Position numbers and translations under genes: made by a program. From contig NC_091000.1 in NCBI RefSeq assembly GCF_041146395.1, positions 16,871,001 to 16,935,000 on the forward strand: a stretch of DNA of 64,000 nt, written 5' to 3'. The stretch is from Eulemur rufifrons (Eukaryota; Chordata; Mammalia; Primates; Lemuridae). Below, in pieces: positions 37,401 through 50,592 of the stretch (positions are counted from its first letter, which is position 1; each line of letters opens with the position of its first letter). A model generated the notes under the pieces. That model saw only the letters and a list, made by a program, of their open reading frames with translations, was not told the DNA's origin and made no database searches.

Positions 37401-38299
37401 GGGAACAGCTATGTACTTTACAAATTCTTAGCTTTCGTCAATCATTATTTAATCTTACCCTGTTTTTCTTGGGTTTGTATAGATTTCTTTTTTTTTCTTT
37501 TTACCTTGAATTTTTATACTTGAAATTAAAAAACCATTGCAGAATTGAAAACCTATACCAGGAGTTGATAGATCTTTGGACTTGATGTTGCTATAGACTT
37601 TAACTTCCCTGAAATGGGATTTTTTTTTTCTTTCTCTCGATTGATTCTTCTTGTATGCTTAAAAAAAAGAAGAAGGAACCACTTTTCTCCATTGCCACTT
37701 CTGAAAGAGAATGAGTTAAGCCACTAAGTAAAACCCTGTCTTATCCCCAGTCAAGATTTTCCAGCTACTTTTTCTGCTTGGAAAGGACACACTTGGGTCC
37801 TTGTCCCCCAGCCAACATCCTTTAATTATTATCCCCTCCAGGACAGCTGCATCTCCATATCACTGGATGAATTCTAAAGTAGAATTTTGATTGTAAAGTC
37901 AGACCTACCAGAACATGACTTTTAAGGTGAGAATTCACCAAGCTTGTAAGGCAGAGCTTAAACCCCAAATAGACCTGTCTTAGTGGTTGAATTATTTCAC
38001 AGCCTTGGGCCACTGGGCAATCAAAGGCTCTGGGGCCACCTAGGACAAAACTTATGAGGTGTTGGCCTTGGTCCTAGCTACTTTTGGCAGATTTAACAAT
38101 AGTCCTAGCTCCCATTGCCCAGGTCCTACTTTAACTGTTCTGCCATACCAGGCCTTGCTGAGATCTCTGTTACACATTCACTGTTCAGATTGATCGATTA
38201 TGTGGGTGACATTTAAAGAAAAAGAGGCTCTTTGAAAAATGTCCATCTAAAATAGCCAGTAAAAAGGATCACAACTGAAACAATGACTTTTCCATGGGA
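34450..38299. other. Mostly unassigned sequence
   Basis: No gene seen. 36300-36460 has an L2/MIR-like patch ('cattcattcagtatatattc', 'attgagcacgtactgtgtg'). T-runs and A-runs lie at about 36480-36494, 37293-37300 and 37384-37397. The frames at 34995-35300, 35803-36108, 36498-36791 and 36799-37079 overlap frames on other strands or frames and have no motif. Confidence 0.35.
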
Positions 38300-38375
38300 A
38301 GTAGCAGACAGCCCTGAGTTTGAATCCCGGTTTCCTCACTTACTCTGTGAACCTATGCTGGGTCCCAGGCTCATG
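38300..38375 (+). mobile_element. MIR SINE fragment, 5' part
   Basis: Contains 'ccctgagtttgaatcccggt' and 'ttcctcacttactctgtgaa', the MIR tRNA-like B box side. It is interrupted before the 3' half. Confidence 0.45.
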
Positions 38376-38472
38376 GGAAGTCCCAACTCTCTCAGTAGCG
38401 CATTTGCTTTTCTCCCCAGTGCCACCTTTGGAGGGAAAACTGAGTAAAGCCCTAAACACTGGGAATTCCAGC

Positions 38473-39060
<588 letters not shown>

Positions 39061-39525
39061 TGCTATGGATTGCATTACATCTCACCCCTCAAAAAGATAT
39101 ATCAAAGTCCCAACACCCAGTACTTCAGAATGTGACATTATTTAGAAATGGGGTCATTTCAGATGTAACTAGTTAAGATGAGAGCATACTGGAGTTGGGT
39201 GGAGCCCTAGCCCAGTATGACTGGGGTTCTTATAAGAAGACAGCCACGTGAAGACACAGACACACAGAAAGAACACTGTGTGATGATGAAGACAGAGTTT
39301 GGAGTTATGCAGCTGCAAAACAAGAAGCACCAAAGGTGGACAGCAAACTACCAACAAGTAGGAAGAGGCAAGGAAGGACTCCCATACTGGTTTCAGAGTG
39401 AGCAGGGCTCTGCCAACACCTTGATTTTGGACATCTAGCCTCAGAAATATGAGATAATAAACTCTGTTGTTTTCAGCTACCCAGTTTGTAGTGCTCTGTT
39501 ACAGAAGCTCCAGGAAACTGATAGA
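39061..39525 (+). mobile_element. MLT1-type LTR (MaLR), near full length
   Basis: Begins 'tgctatggattgcattacat' and proceeds through 'agaatgtgacattatttaga', 'ggttcttataagaagacagc', 'tgtgatgatgaagacagagt' and 'caacaccttgattttggac', with an AATAAA-bearing 'gagataataaactctgttg' near the 3' end. It closes near 'aaactgatag'. It is a solo LTR of about 465 bp. The 72- and 73-codon plus frames and the 62-codon minus frame within it are not genes. Confidence 0.85.
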
Positions 39526-39764
39526 CCCAGGAAGGCAGAAGTGAATCAGAAGGTGATACAAACATGGCGTGAATGAAGAGCAGGAGGGCCTGAATAGCAC
39601 CTTGGCAGACACTAGCCGTTTGCTGCAAGTGTTTTAGCTGGTGTGGAATTAACACCAGAACAACTCTGCAATGGTACTTACACATTATCTGTGTTCTGGA
39701 TATGTGTATAACTATGTATAAATGATTAGACCTCTAAAAAATTTTCATAATGTAAGTTCATGGA

Positions 39765-39910
39765 TTCTCAATGCAGTCTTTGGTATAGGTACTATTATTA
39801 TCCCTATTTTACCAGTGAGAAAACTGAGGCACTGAAAAGTTAAGTAAATTTGCATGGCCAGTAAGTAGCAGAGCCAGGAGTCAAACTCCAGAATTCACAT
39901 TCCTAATCAC
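39765..39910 (-). mobile_element. MIR SINE fragment
   Basis: A clear reversed MIR: 'ggtactattattatccctat', 'gagaaaactgaggcactga', 'agtagcagagccaggagtca'. Confidence 0.7.
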
Positions 39911-42639
39911 AGCTGTTTTTCAGCATTAGCTAAAAGGGCAGCTTTGAAAGGAGAGAAGAAATCACCCAAGTTACTTGTCTGTGGAGTTGGGCAGGGGCAG
40001 TCCATCTTGCTCCTCCTAGCAGTGGGAGGCAAAGATAGCACACTCAAGGAAGACATTGCCTTGTACGTGTTTCCAATGACATGGACTCTGTCAATTCTCC
40101 ACCAGCTGTGAGAGATTCAGATTAAACAGGAAATAGAAGTAAATACAGTTCCCAGTGATAACCACCATTGGGTTTTTGAAAAATTTGCTCTATTGAGAAA
40201 ATAAAAAGATAACTCAGACTTTTTTTTAGCATAGTTGATTGAACTTTATTTTTTTTATCATTAATAGTCAAATGTATAACATGGAACTCGATTTATTCAC
40301 TTACTGTTTATAGTACTGTTTATAGTACTTTATAGATTGAGTTCCACACACACAGGAATTCAGGTGAATTCCATATGTGTAATCCCTATAAAAATGTATG
40401 GCACATTTATAATTGTACATGTCATATTATTGTGACAAACAAAACTTCTATTTTTGACTTAGTGTCTATGAGAACTGAATCCTTTGCTTATACATTTACA
40501 TGTCTGGTGATGAGAAGACTCTTTCACAGAGTAGCTTCTAACTTTGTACATTTCAAGCCCTTTTTCTCCTCTGCTCCCCATATCTTCTGAAAGTAGGACA
40601 CTTTCATATTGTGATACAACCTCTAGCCCTGTCTTGTCATGTCATAGAAGAGATAAGTTGGCAGAGAGGATGGTAGGAGCATTCTTGAAGTCCATTCCTA
40701 CAATAGCATGACTATGAATGAAAGGGATTGCAAACCACATAAGTATATTCCACTAAACCTAAACTAAATGTATTTCCAACTTAATTTCCCTTTAGGCCAA
40801 TATTTCTCAGCCCATTTTTCATTACTTCCTCTCTCCAAGGAATATTCTTAGACTTTTTTTTCCCTAATTGATCCCCATGAAATTTTATGTAGCACAGATA
40901 TATTGTCTATTTGTTTATGTAATGTATATATCTGTGCTTTATACATAAAAAGAATAAGATTTTTTTGCCACTGTTGGGAGCAGTACCACCCCCATTGAGA
41001 AAACATGTCTTAGCCAAATGCCCCCAAATATTCATGCCTCTCCAATGCCACTTGGCCCACAGGGAAATGTGATGCAGGTTAAGTTGGAAGGGAGAGATAC
41101 ATATGACCATGAGAACACATTGATAAGTGTCCTCCCAGTACCTTGGAAGGGATGAGTTTAAGGGAGGAGCCCTGAGCTTAACCTTTTTCTTACTGATAAA
41201 TCCACATCCGCCAACATGGCATAGCAAGGAAATCACAAGGAAAAGCCAGAACATGCTCTCCCTTCAGAAAACCAGGCAAGTGTCCTAATATCATTCTTAG
41301 CCCTCAGAAACAGGATTTTTGCTCATTCCAGATCTGAAAAAGCAAAGAAATAGACTAACAAAACTCCCCAGAAAAGATTGTGAGAAACTACAGAAAAACT
41401 AGTCTCTCCTATATATCAAAAGTGTGTGACTTCTCAGGCATAGTGACAATTGATTTTGTAATATAATTGTGTATTTTTTAAAGACAAAGTTTTGCTAATA
41501 TGTTAATTGCATTTAAAGTGAAAACATTTAAAGTAATTGAAATACTTTTATAGCTGTTAATATATTATCCTAATTGTTAGTTTTTAAAAACAATCTTAAA
41601 TGAATTTCAAAATGTTTTAAGTTTTGACAAGTAATAAGAAAGTAATAAAAATATAACCAGTATATGTAAATATTGGATATTTGATATAATGGCATAGTCC
41701 TACAAATAGAATTTACTGGTTTTAACATATCTTCATGCTTTAAAGGGAATGTGAATTTGAAGGATGTATACATTTGACATTACTGTGTTTATAAAATGTG
41801 GTGTTTTCAGGATCAATAGGGTCTTATGTAACTAGTTATTTAATCTCTCCTGGGTGGGGAAGTGTGGGTTGATACAGCTGTTGTTTGCTAATTGTGGGTC
41901 CTGAGAATATTGACTGCAAAGTAAAGGATCATTGAACATGTTTTTACAGACTTAAAATAGAAAAGACAGGTTTTACTTCTTTTTCCCCATGTAGGAGAGA
42001 GTGGAACATTTCAAAATTGAGAAACTTAAAAAGAATTCCAAGATAAAAGAAAGTGAGACTTGAAGTTTCTAAGTAGTTCTGGGTGTCTTTTAGTCACAGT
42101 CCCCAAGTCATTTCTCATAAAGTGCTTTTATCTTTGGTAAATTGTACCCCTGCTTATATAAGAAGAAACCTTATTTACAATATTTATTAATGCAAGGGCT
42201 TAATTTAGAAAATTGGTAATAATTGTCAAATAGCATTCAGTACTGAATATGCTCATAATGAACACAGCACCACGTGCTGTTGTCATTAAGATGTGAAAGT
42301 GTCTATCAGAGTAACTGAGCTTTCCTAAGCCACAGTTTCCTCTTCTGTGAAGGGTTATATATGGTATTTTTTCAAAAAGGTCATTTTATGGATTGAATGA
42401 AATAATATATGTTTCAACAGGTAGAACTTGTCATCTGCTTTGCAGCTATGAATAATTGTTGGCATTATATTGTTATGAGAATGTCTTACCAAAGCTCTTC
42501 TGATTACTGTGTGGTGGTCTATTTGCCATCATCCTTATTTTTTAAATACAGGGATTCTCAGAATTTGTTTTACAGTACACAGTTGTCTACTAAGTGTATT
42601 ATGATTATATTCTATTGAAATTTACCATTTACTTGTCTT
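39911..42639. other. Unassigned AT-rich sequence
   Basis: No gene or confident repeat. A short tandem 'tactgtttatag' pair lies near 40304-40330. The 115-codon minus frame at 40907-41254 has no motif and no conserved look. A faint MIR-like block lies at about 42325-42410. Confidence 0.35.
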
Positions 42640-42770
42640 TATCCACTACTAGACTATAAGCTAGAATGACAGCTTGTCTGTCTTGTTCATTCATACTCTA
42701 CCCCAATGTCTAGCGTATGTGACTTGGCAACCAGTAGGTGCTCAATTATGTGTTGAATGAATACAAGAAT
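42640..42770 (+). mobile_element. L2 LINE 3' end
   Basis: The order 'actagactataagctagaat', 'cttgtctgtcttgttcattc', 'ccagtaggtgctcaattatg' and 'gttgaatgaata' is the typical L2 3' terminus. Confidence 0.58.
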
Positions 42771-42981
42771 AGGTGGATGATGATGCCTTGACAGATAGTT
42801 ATATACGTTGATTTCCTTAGGTAAAATGTTTTTCCCATGTGGTTTTAAAACCTGCTTCAATTGTGACCTGAGGCCTCCATGACTCATTCAGCCTCCCATC
42901 CAAAAACACCAGGATTGCTAATTACCGTAAAAAGGCAATGTCTTCAGAAAAAAAAAGTTGTCTACCTACAGTAACTAAACA

Positions 42982-43035
42982 CCCACCTACCAACTAATTT
43001 CATGTTGGCCCACCTACCATCTAATTTCGTGTTGG
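42982..43035 (+). repeat. 27-bp tandem duplication
   Basis: Units at 42982-43008 and 43009-43035, each starting 'cccacctacca' and ending 'tgttgg', with two differences between them. Confidence 0.9.
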
Positions 43036-44144
43036 CCCTTGAACCACCAAAGAGCAGGAATTTTCCATCCCCATCTAAGAAGATTGCCATTTAACAAGTG
43101 GCATAAATCACTCTGGAAGGTGTTTGGATGAGAGAGAGGAAAGTGATACGCTGTACACTCATTAAGGCTTTCTTGAGCTCCTCATGATGTGAACCACGTT
43201 ATGCTAGGTTCCCTGTGGGTTATAAAGGAAATGGAAACCCCCTGCCCTAGCCCTCCAAGAACTTGCTACCACTTCGAGGAGATAAGTCCATACTAGGGAA
43301 GAGAGGGTTGACTCAAAAGTGGCTCGGGGAAGACAGGGTTTCTCCCAGAGGAAAAACAAAAAACCATACTGATTTAAAAAAAATTTAGTCTTAGAATTTA
43401 ATTAACTCTTAATTTTATTTGTATATATAGACAGAACATAAAAAGATTGGGGTGATTTCAGAAGAAAGAGCCTAGTAAAATTCTCATACTCTGCTTTCTA
43501 CACATTTTGCATTGTAGCTGGAAAGAAGATTTGTCCCAGGGTCCTTCCTTTTCTCTGTGGATGGATCAGTTAAATGTAATGCTGGCTTCAGGAAGCTGAT
43601 GAAAGACTTCATTCTAGTCAGAACTTGAGGTATAGGAAATGGACCCAGATCCTCTAGTGTTCTCTAGTCCTTTCTTCTCCCCATTATGTTACCTCTATCC
43701 TGTCCGAGCAGGACAGGGTGAGGCAGGTGGGAGCAGCAGGGAGCAGCACGGCCAGGCTAGAACAGGTTGAAAAGGTAAGGAGGACTGAGAGCATCTGAAC
43801 ACTGGAAGGTTAAAGGCCTGAATCAAGGTAGATTCTGGGAACAGTGAGACATTGATGGGGACAGTAAGGATAGGTAAAGATAGAGTGATAAGTGGTTCAA
43901 ATTCAAGGCAGGTTAAAAACAAGGTGTTGACAATAGTACTGTACTACAGCAATCGGATTGGAGCTGGACTTGAGCATTTCCTTGAGCTGGCCATCTTTTC
44001 ATAAAGGAAACATTTAGGTGAAGCAGAAGCTGGGGCCCTCCTGCACAGCCTGGACTGGCCCAAGCTGAACAGGACCCAGCCCTGTTGGGATTTGCATTGC
44101 CTTTGTATCAGTGAGGGCTACATTCTTCCTTTTGTTACTTTGTG
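43036..44144. other. Unassigned sequence, no gene seen
   Basis: No gene or confident repeat. A decayed L2-like patch may lie at about 43155-43260. The 75-codon minus frame at 43695-43922 has no motif. Confidence 0.35.
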
Positions 44145-44330
44145 GTTACAGGATGGTCACTGTAGCTCTGGACATCACATCCATGTTCATTCAAGAAGAA
44201 GGGCAGGAAGAAAGAGGTTAGTGTCAACAAATTTTCTCTAATGTCTGTTCCCAGAATGGTATCACTTGGTAATGCCTGGGTATTCTAGCAAGGATGACTG
44301 GGAAATAAACTATTTAGCTTTTGCATCCTC
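44145..44330 (+). repeat. Ancient interspersed repeat 'family A', copy 3
   Basis: Contains 'gtggttacaggatggtcact', 'ctctggacatcacatccatg', 'gcaggaagaaagaggtta' and 'gatgactgggaaataaact', in the same order as the copies at 783 and 1435. Confidence 0.4.
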
Positions 44331-44855
44331 TCAAATAGAGACAGTCAGTAGGGAATTGAAATTGGGTTTGAGGGAGCCAACATACAATGTCTGTCACCAG
44401 CTCTGATATACTCCCCACCACTTGCTCCCTTCCCACCCCACCCCCATTACCATTCTTTTAAAAAGCAGAGAACTCTCAAGGATGTTTCTAGTGGAAATAG
44501 TCATCAAACTCATTCAAGTCCTCATCTTGCACCCACCCAAGCTCAGATGCCCATGGAGCCTGTTTCTCTGGTTTTATCACCACTCATTCTTGTAGCAGAT
44601 ATGTTTTCCCCTCAGCTTACCTCTGATTTCAACTGCAGCCATGGTGGACAGTTCTATGCATGCCATTAATTTTCCACCTCAGGCACCCATCGTAAACCTC
44701 CCCACTTTTCTGTCCAGGAGTTTTCATTAAAACCAAAAGAATTCATTGGCCCACATATATGAGCAGCCCAGAAGTGCAGGAAGGTTTATTTTCCTGGAGG
44801 TAACCCTCCTCCAATGGTAGATGGGAGTCCATCGATAAGTGCTCCAATCTTCTGA
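44331..44855. other. Unassigned sequence, no gene seen
   Basis: No repeat or gene that I can support. One C-rich run lies near 44430-44447. Confidence 0.35.
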
Positions 44856-44866
44856 ACTTGAACAAT
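44856..44866. repeat. Target-site duplication of Alu (left copy)
   Basis: The 11-mer 'acttgaacaat' recurs perfectly at 45200-45210. Confidence 0.88.
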
Positions 44867-45199
44867 ATTTTTTTTTTTTTTTAAGAGTCTCACACTGTTG
44901 CCCAGGCTAGAGTGCCATGGTGTCAGCCTAGCTCACAGCAACCTCAAACTCCTGGGCTCAAGCAATCCTACTGCCTCAGCCTCCCAAGTAGCTGGGACTA
45001 CATGCATGCACCACCATGCCTGGCTGATTTTTTCTATATATTTTTAGTTGTCCAGCTAATTTCTTTCTATTTTTTCTTAGTAGAGACGGGGTCTTGCTCT
45101 TGCTCAGGCTGGTCTCAAACTCCTGAGTTCAAACGATCCTCCCATCTCGGCCTCCCAGAGTGCTAGGATTACAGGCGTGAGCCACCACACGGAGCCTGT
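44867..45199 (-). mobile_element. Alu SINE, strepsirrhine-type dimer
   Basis: The poly-T start is followed by 'gtcagcctagctcacagcaa', the linker 'ctatatatttttagttgt' and 'gggtcttgctcttgctcagg', then 'gtgagccaccac'. This is the same variant set as the Alu at 4457. Perfect 11-bp target-site duplications flank it. The 84-codon plus frame at 44912-45166 is Alu sequence and nearly mirrors the one on the 4457 copy. Confidence 0.92.
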
Positions 45200-45210
45200 A
45201 CTTGAACAAT
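45200..45210. repeat. Target-site duplication of Alu (right copy)
   Basis: A perfect copy of 'acttgaacaat'. Confidence 0.88.
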
Positions 45211-45854
45211 CTTGAGGTGCATTCTGGATACTCCCTTAGAGGGTGGTCCCCATTGGGATTGGGTCCCAGTTGCCCACAATGGAAACCATCCCAATAAATC
45301 CCTCTTTCCTGGTTTTTCCTTCTGTAACTCTCCCTTCTCCCTTTCTCCTGCTCCCTGGGATTACCATATAAATTTATAGAGAACTGCAACCTATGTTCTT
45401 ATCTCAGGCTCTGCTTTTGAGGGAACACAAATTAAAGCAAATCAGTCTTCACTGAAACTCCCCAGGATCCTTCTCTTCACATACTCCCTTTTGAAGGCAA
45501 AATGGGCTTGATTTGCCTATAAAAACTAAAAATCTAGTTGTGAGAACTGTAATCCACTATAAAATGTAAATGTGTTATATGTTATTTTGATAGGAGAAAC
45601 AAATATGTCAGAGGCTGTTCTTTACCCAGAATCCTTTACTGGACCCAGATATTGAGTGATACTTGTAAATGTATATGTGTCCAGGAGAATCAGCAACAAT
45701 ATAGAAACATTTGCAAAGTATCTAGTGCACCAAGTACCAGGTCCAGCAGTATAAACTTAGGATCCATAATTGAATAGACACAGTTTCTGTTTTTCAGTTG
45801 CTCACGGAGTGGAAGTGAAGCACGGGGAAGGTCAGGTCAACAGTGACTTTTCAG
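45211..45854. other. Unassigned sequence, no gene seen
   Basis: No gene or repeat that I can support. The 86-codon minus frame at 45129-45389 runs out of the Alu into this segment and is not a gene. Confidence 0.4.
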
Positions 45855-46430
45855 TATGTGCTATAAGAATCCACAGATCTTGGTGACTGATGAAATGAGG
45901 GATGGGAACAAAAAAGATACAGGAATCTGGGATGACTTCAAGCTTTTCAGCCTGGGTATCTGGATAGATGGAATGTCATTAACCAAGACAGAAAATGCAA
46001 GGGCAAAAACAGATCTGAAAATAAAGACAACGTGTTGGGTTTAATATGTCTGTAAAGTTATCCAGATGGAGATATCTGGTAGACAAAAATATGGGTCTAG
46101 AGATAAGCAGAGAAATCAGAACTGGAATATAGATTTGGAAGTCATTGATGCATAAAGTTAAAGCTATGGGAATAAATTAAATTAACAGGAAAAGAAAAGA
46201 GGAGAAAAGTAAGTGAAGGATAAACCAAAGGAAACAGCAGGACTAATAAAGGGAATAAGAAACAGGAAGCAGCAATGAGTGACCAGAGAGGTGGAAGAAG
46301 AATCAGATGAGAGTGTTTCTTAATTCTTAAAAGCCAAGGGAGGAGCTTACAGAGAAGGTGCACTTAGTGTCTGATGCTATGGAGAGGTCAGGTGGGATGG
46401 ATAAAAACAAAGGCTTGCAGCGTTAATGAC
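45855..46430 (+). repeat. Ancient interspersed repeat 'family C', copy 2
   Basis: Markers 'gggatgacttcaagcttttc', 'ttatccagatggagatatct', 'tagatttggaagtcattga' and 'tatggagaggtcaggtggga' continue the same element seen at 7295-7935, offset to its downstream part. It is non-coding. A weaker related stretch may lie at 47275-47480. Confidence 0.45.
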
Positions 46431-47499
46431 TTCAGAGATCTTAATTTCGGTAGAGGAGTAGACAAAGGACGTCTGGTACATTGTTTTACTCCCCTCATCC
46501 TACTTCTCCTTAGCAGCTCTCAAAGTATGGCATTGACCTTCTAGAGCCTCTATCGTATCAGCTGCTTCTGACAACCAGAAGCAGATTCTTCACTTTCCCT
46601 TTTTATTTTTCCCTTCTCTTCCCTAAACATATTGAGATTTATTTTCCTCCTATGTGAAATATGTTATTGTTCTTTCCATTTCTGTTTGCCATATAGGAGA
46701 TGCTGCTATTCCTTGGCTTATTTGTACAGCAAGTTCTGGTAAAAAATACTGCTCTTATCTGAACATAAGCTCTCTGAGCCGGTAGATAGCTTCTAATCCA
46801 TATTAAAGAAACTTTGCAAATAGCACTCCCATTGGACCTTTGCTTCACCCACAAAGCCATAGTGGTACATGCCAGATGATTTCATAAAAATTTTTTTGAT
46901 TGAAAAGACAAAAGGAACTAGTTGCAAAACCATATTTTCAATTACTTGTTTTGCATCATTTCAGGCAGTAAAATAGGTGATACTTATTTTACTTTTATAG
47001 TAAGTCATACAAAGAGGCTAGTCCTGCCTGTTGGGGAGGCTTTGCTAAATGTGGAAAAATTAGCAAAATGAATTGAAAAAAATTTTTACAAAATTATTAT
47101 GGGAATCACATAAGATCAGAAGCAAATTGTGATGTGAAGCATGATATAGGTCATAGTAAGCAGGTTAGTCCCAAGCAAATACTGAGAGGAATTGGAAAAC
47201 TGCTTTTTGTAGCATGATAATAGCTGGTTGTGTGCATGTAGGCCTTAAGATTCAGAGAACTGTGGAAATTAGTTTGAGGGTTTTGTAAGTTGATTGTAAG
47301 TTTAGTCTAGATATGTTGAATTTAAGATTCTCATCTACCTAGAAAAGATATGGATGGAAAAGTCAGCCAAGAGTTTGTAAATGGGAAAGGGAAGACTGAA
47401 GAGAAATTGAAGCTAGAAGATATTTGAGAGGCCATACATGAAATTATGGGATTGGTTAAGATTAGCAATGTAGAGTATACAGTGAGATAAAATAAGGTT
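46431..47499. other. Unassigned sequence with a short hairpin
   Basis: No gene. A perfect hairpin lies at 46562-46584. About 47275-47480 may be a decayed 'family C' remnant. Confidence 0.35.
46562..46584. repeat. Perfect 9-bp inverted repeat (hairpin)
   Basis: The arms 'ctgcttctg' and 'cagaagcag' flank the 5-nt loop 'acaac'. Confidence 0.85.
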
Positions 47500-47979
47500 T
47501 GCAGAGACGGCTCAGTACCTCCCCAATATCAACGTCCCCATCTTCCTTAGTAACAGAATGCTAACCTTTAGCTAAGCACATGACCTCCTGAAATAAAAGA
47601 CCGCATTTCTCAGCCTACCATGCAGCTCTTGGCCACACAACTAAGTTGTGGCCAATTATTTATAAGCAGAAGTGTTGTATGGGACTTCTGGAAAAGAGCA
47701 GGCCCTCTTTCTCCATCTCTCCTTCCTGTGGCTTGGAATGCAAGATAATGGTTGACTCTAGCAGTCATGTTGGCCCTGGGGTAGCCTTGAGGAGGCCACA
47801 TTTGGTGGACCAAACAATAGAAGGAAATGGATTCCGTTGACTTTGTGGGGCTGTTGTATACCAGCTGTGCGCATTCTGTGACCAGATTTCTTTTATTGGA
47901 GAGAATAAATTCTTTTTGTGTGTAAGCCACTGTAGTTGGCTCTTTGTTACTTTTAGCTGAACATAATCTAATTAATACA
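47500..47979 (+). mobile_element. Degenerate LTR, MLT1-like 3' end
   Basis: The 3' part shows an AATAAA signal in 'gagagaataaattctttttg', then 'gtaagccactgtagttggct' and 'ctaattaataca', a MaLR-style LTR end. The upstream part ('tctccatctctccttcctgt', 'gccttgaggaggccacattt') is consistent but diverged. The opposing frames at 47610-47930 minus and 47646-47840 plus lie inside it. Confidence 0.5.
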
Positions 47980-49750
47980 AGTGCAGGGTGAAAAAAGGAA
48001 GAGGTGCTAAAGAAAAAGACAAAGAAGGCATAATCACAAAGGTAAGAGGAGGACGAGGACAGTGTGTATCAGGGAACCAATGGGGAAGAAAAAATGGAAG
48101 AGGGATTGGCGTAAGAGAGAATAATTATATTTATTTCTAAGCACATTACACTTTTGATAAGGAAAACAAGTCTATTTATTAATCTGAATGGATTATCATT
48201 TATTTGATATTGCAAAAACCTAGAGCTTATAATTTTCTATTATTCTAAAAGATTTTGTAATACATCTCTTAATTCTCTTTCAACTGAGGCTAATCTGAGC
48301 CACAAAACTTCATAACTTGTATTTCATGTTTAAGTTGGACAATAATGACTATATAATAGAATAGATAGTAGCAAAGATGCTACTAGTACAAAAATGCTGT
48401 ACACGTAAAAAAATGGAATTCATAAGTCTCTAAGGAAATTAATGGTAGTGATTTCTCATAGATTCTTAGTTAAAAGATCATATTTGATTTTTTGTGTGTT
48501 GAGTTTTCAGTGTCTTTATTCTAAGACAGGAAATTTATATCCATCTTATTGACAGTATTCATTTCTTAAAATGAGAATGCCGACTAGAACAGAATTTTAT
48601 TAGAAGAGAGTTTGCAATCACTTAAAATCCAAAATTAGATAAAAATCTCATATATAATGATGAAATGAAGTTTAGAAGATTTTCTAAATCAGCAAAAATG
48701 TTTCACAAAAGCATGACTTCATTTTATTATTTATATTAATTTTAAATTACTATAATATACATCCATTATAGTAGTAATGACCTGCTCCTAGAAGTATATT
48801 AAACTTAGAGTATCTAAAGAATAGAATATTCTAGTTAAATGGATTTTTTGGACAATACAAGATTACATGAAAGCCTTTTGGTTTCAATTATTATCATTGA
48901 AAGGCTTTGTAAAATGTGTATGTTTCCCAGCCTTTGTACTTAGAGTAAAATATACTGTATTTGTAATTTCATCTTTCTGTTTAATTTGCAATGCCTTGAG
49001 AATAGCTCATTTGGAGTTATAGAATAAAAGGAATGAGTGTCAGATCTAGGATGCAACACTTTATATTACAGATAAGGAACTAAGACCGTGGAAAGTCAAA
49101 GGCATAGTCATATGCATGTGTACATATGTACATTCATAACAGGGCATATATTTGTCTAAATATCAAAAAGCCACTGTTATCTTTTACAATGCAAGGTCTC
49201 AAGGAGGAGAGTTTAAAATAAAATACCAAAACGTAAGAATTCTGATTTTTAACAAAGGTAATAATTATGAATTTTTTCCTACTCACACATACAGATTCAT
49301 ATTCATTCTCTTTTCCATAATACCGTATAGTTAAGATTACCCAGAAATTGATAATTGTAGAATTTAATGTTATAACTTATAGTATTTCCAAGTCCCAAGA
49401 TAACCTTCTTGGCAGAGAAAAAGGAGAAGGGACGGGAGAGTTAAAGTCAGAATTCTGTTTAGCAACTGGAGTAAGAGGAAAGAGAAAGAACACTCACAGT
49501 AATGACGTTGGTGCCCTCAAAGATGAATCTTAACCTCTCGTTGGCAGGGAGGCTTCTCTGCCAGGGGTTTCCATGTTGCTCCATGTTTCTGGACTAGGTC
49601 TGTTTTAGTTAAACAACATTATTAGTAGGTTGTTCTATTTTGCCAAGATTACCAATTAGTGGAATGTTAGGTCTGTACCTTGAATTTGTTGCTCTGCTGT
49701 TATTTCTATCTCAAAATACTGCATACGATGTTGTTGTATATTGGCTTATC

Positions 49751-49779
49751 TTTATGATACTATGATTTAGTATCATAAA
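49751..49779. repeat. Perfect 11-bp inverted repeat (hairpin)
   Basis: The arms 'tttatgatact' and 'agtatcataaa' flank a 7-nt loop. A short (attttag)n tandem follows at about 49782-49808. Confidence 0.88.
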
Positions 49780-50569
49780 GAATTTTAGATTTTAGATTTT
49801 AGAATTTAGAATTTTATTCTTCTCCCAGCACTGCCCCTGCATATTGTATATTCTCCCTTCCCCACATGTAGGTAATATATGAGGCAGTTATTTAGGGTTA
49901 TCAGAGTAATCTTATTTTCAGCTGTTAAGAAGGAAAGCCCACTCCAATATAAAAATTTAAATCTTTTGTGCAGTTAAAGCTTTTCTTTTCTCCTGGTTGC
50001 CAACTTAGAACTGACCTATGGCTTTTTTTCTGTGGGGAAAGAGGGAATGGTGTACTCTGTCCTTTCACTGTCCCTTCTCTCTACCCTGCAAACTCACATG
50101 TATCTCTGCTATCCTTGGCTCCTTCTGGGCCAGCGACAGGAGGGAAAAGAAGTAAAAGGTGGTGCTTTTTATTAATAGACGCAATTGATTATGCTCTCAC
50201 ACTAGGGATTCAAATGCTGACTCTTCATGGCACACACTGGTGAATTCCTCAGAGACCTCCACTTGGACCAGTTCTTGACTTAGGCCATTCCCTCTCCATA
50301 TGACTTCTTGTGACACCCCATCAGCTCCTGTCCCTGGTGGTAACCCCACACAGCCTCGTTCTAGAATGCCCTCACCCCAGTGGACAGCATTTTGGGTTAG
50401 TGCCCTTTGGGAATAGCTCTCACATGGCCACTCTCCCACCTGTTCACCCAGAACTAGCCCAGACATCCTGGGCCTGCCTGGCCCTGCTGCTGCACTCTCC
50501 CCTTGCACTTCCTTCTTCAGCTAATCTGGCTTCTTCTTCACATGGGCCCCTAAGCTCCTGGGAGCGCAC

Positions 50570-50592
50570 ATGAGTTTGGCCCCCAAACTCAT
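50570..50592. repeat. Perfect 10-bp inverted repeat (hairpin)
   Basis: The arms 'atgagtttgg' and 'ccaaactcat' flank a 3-nt loop 'ccc', inside the GC-rich patch. Confidence 0.85.
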
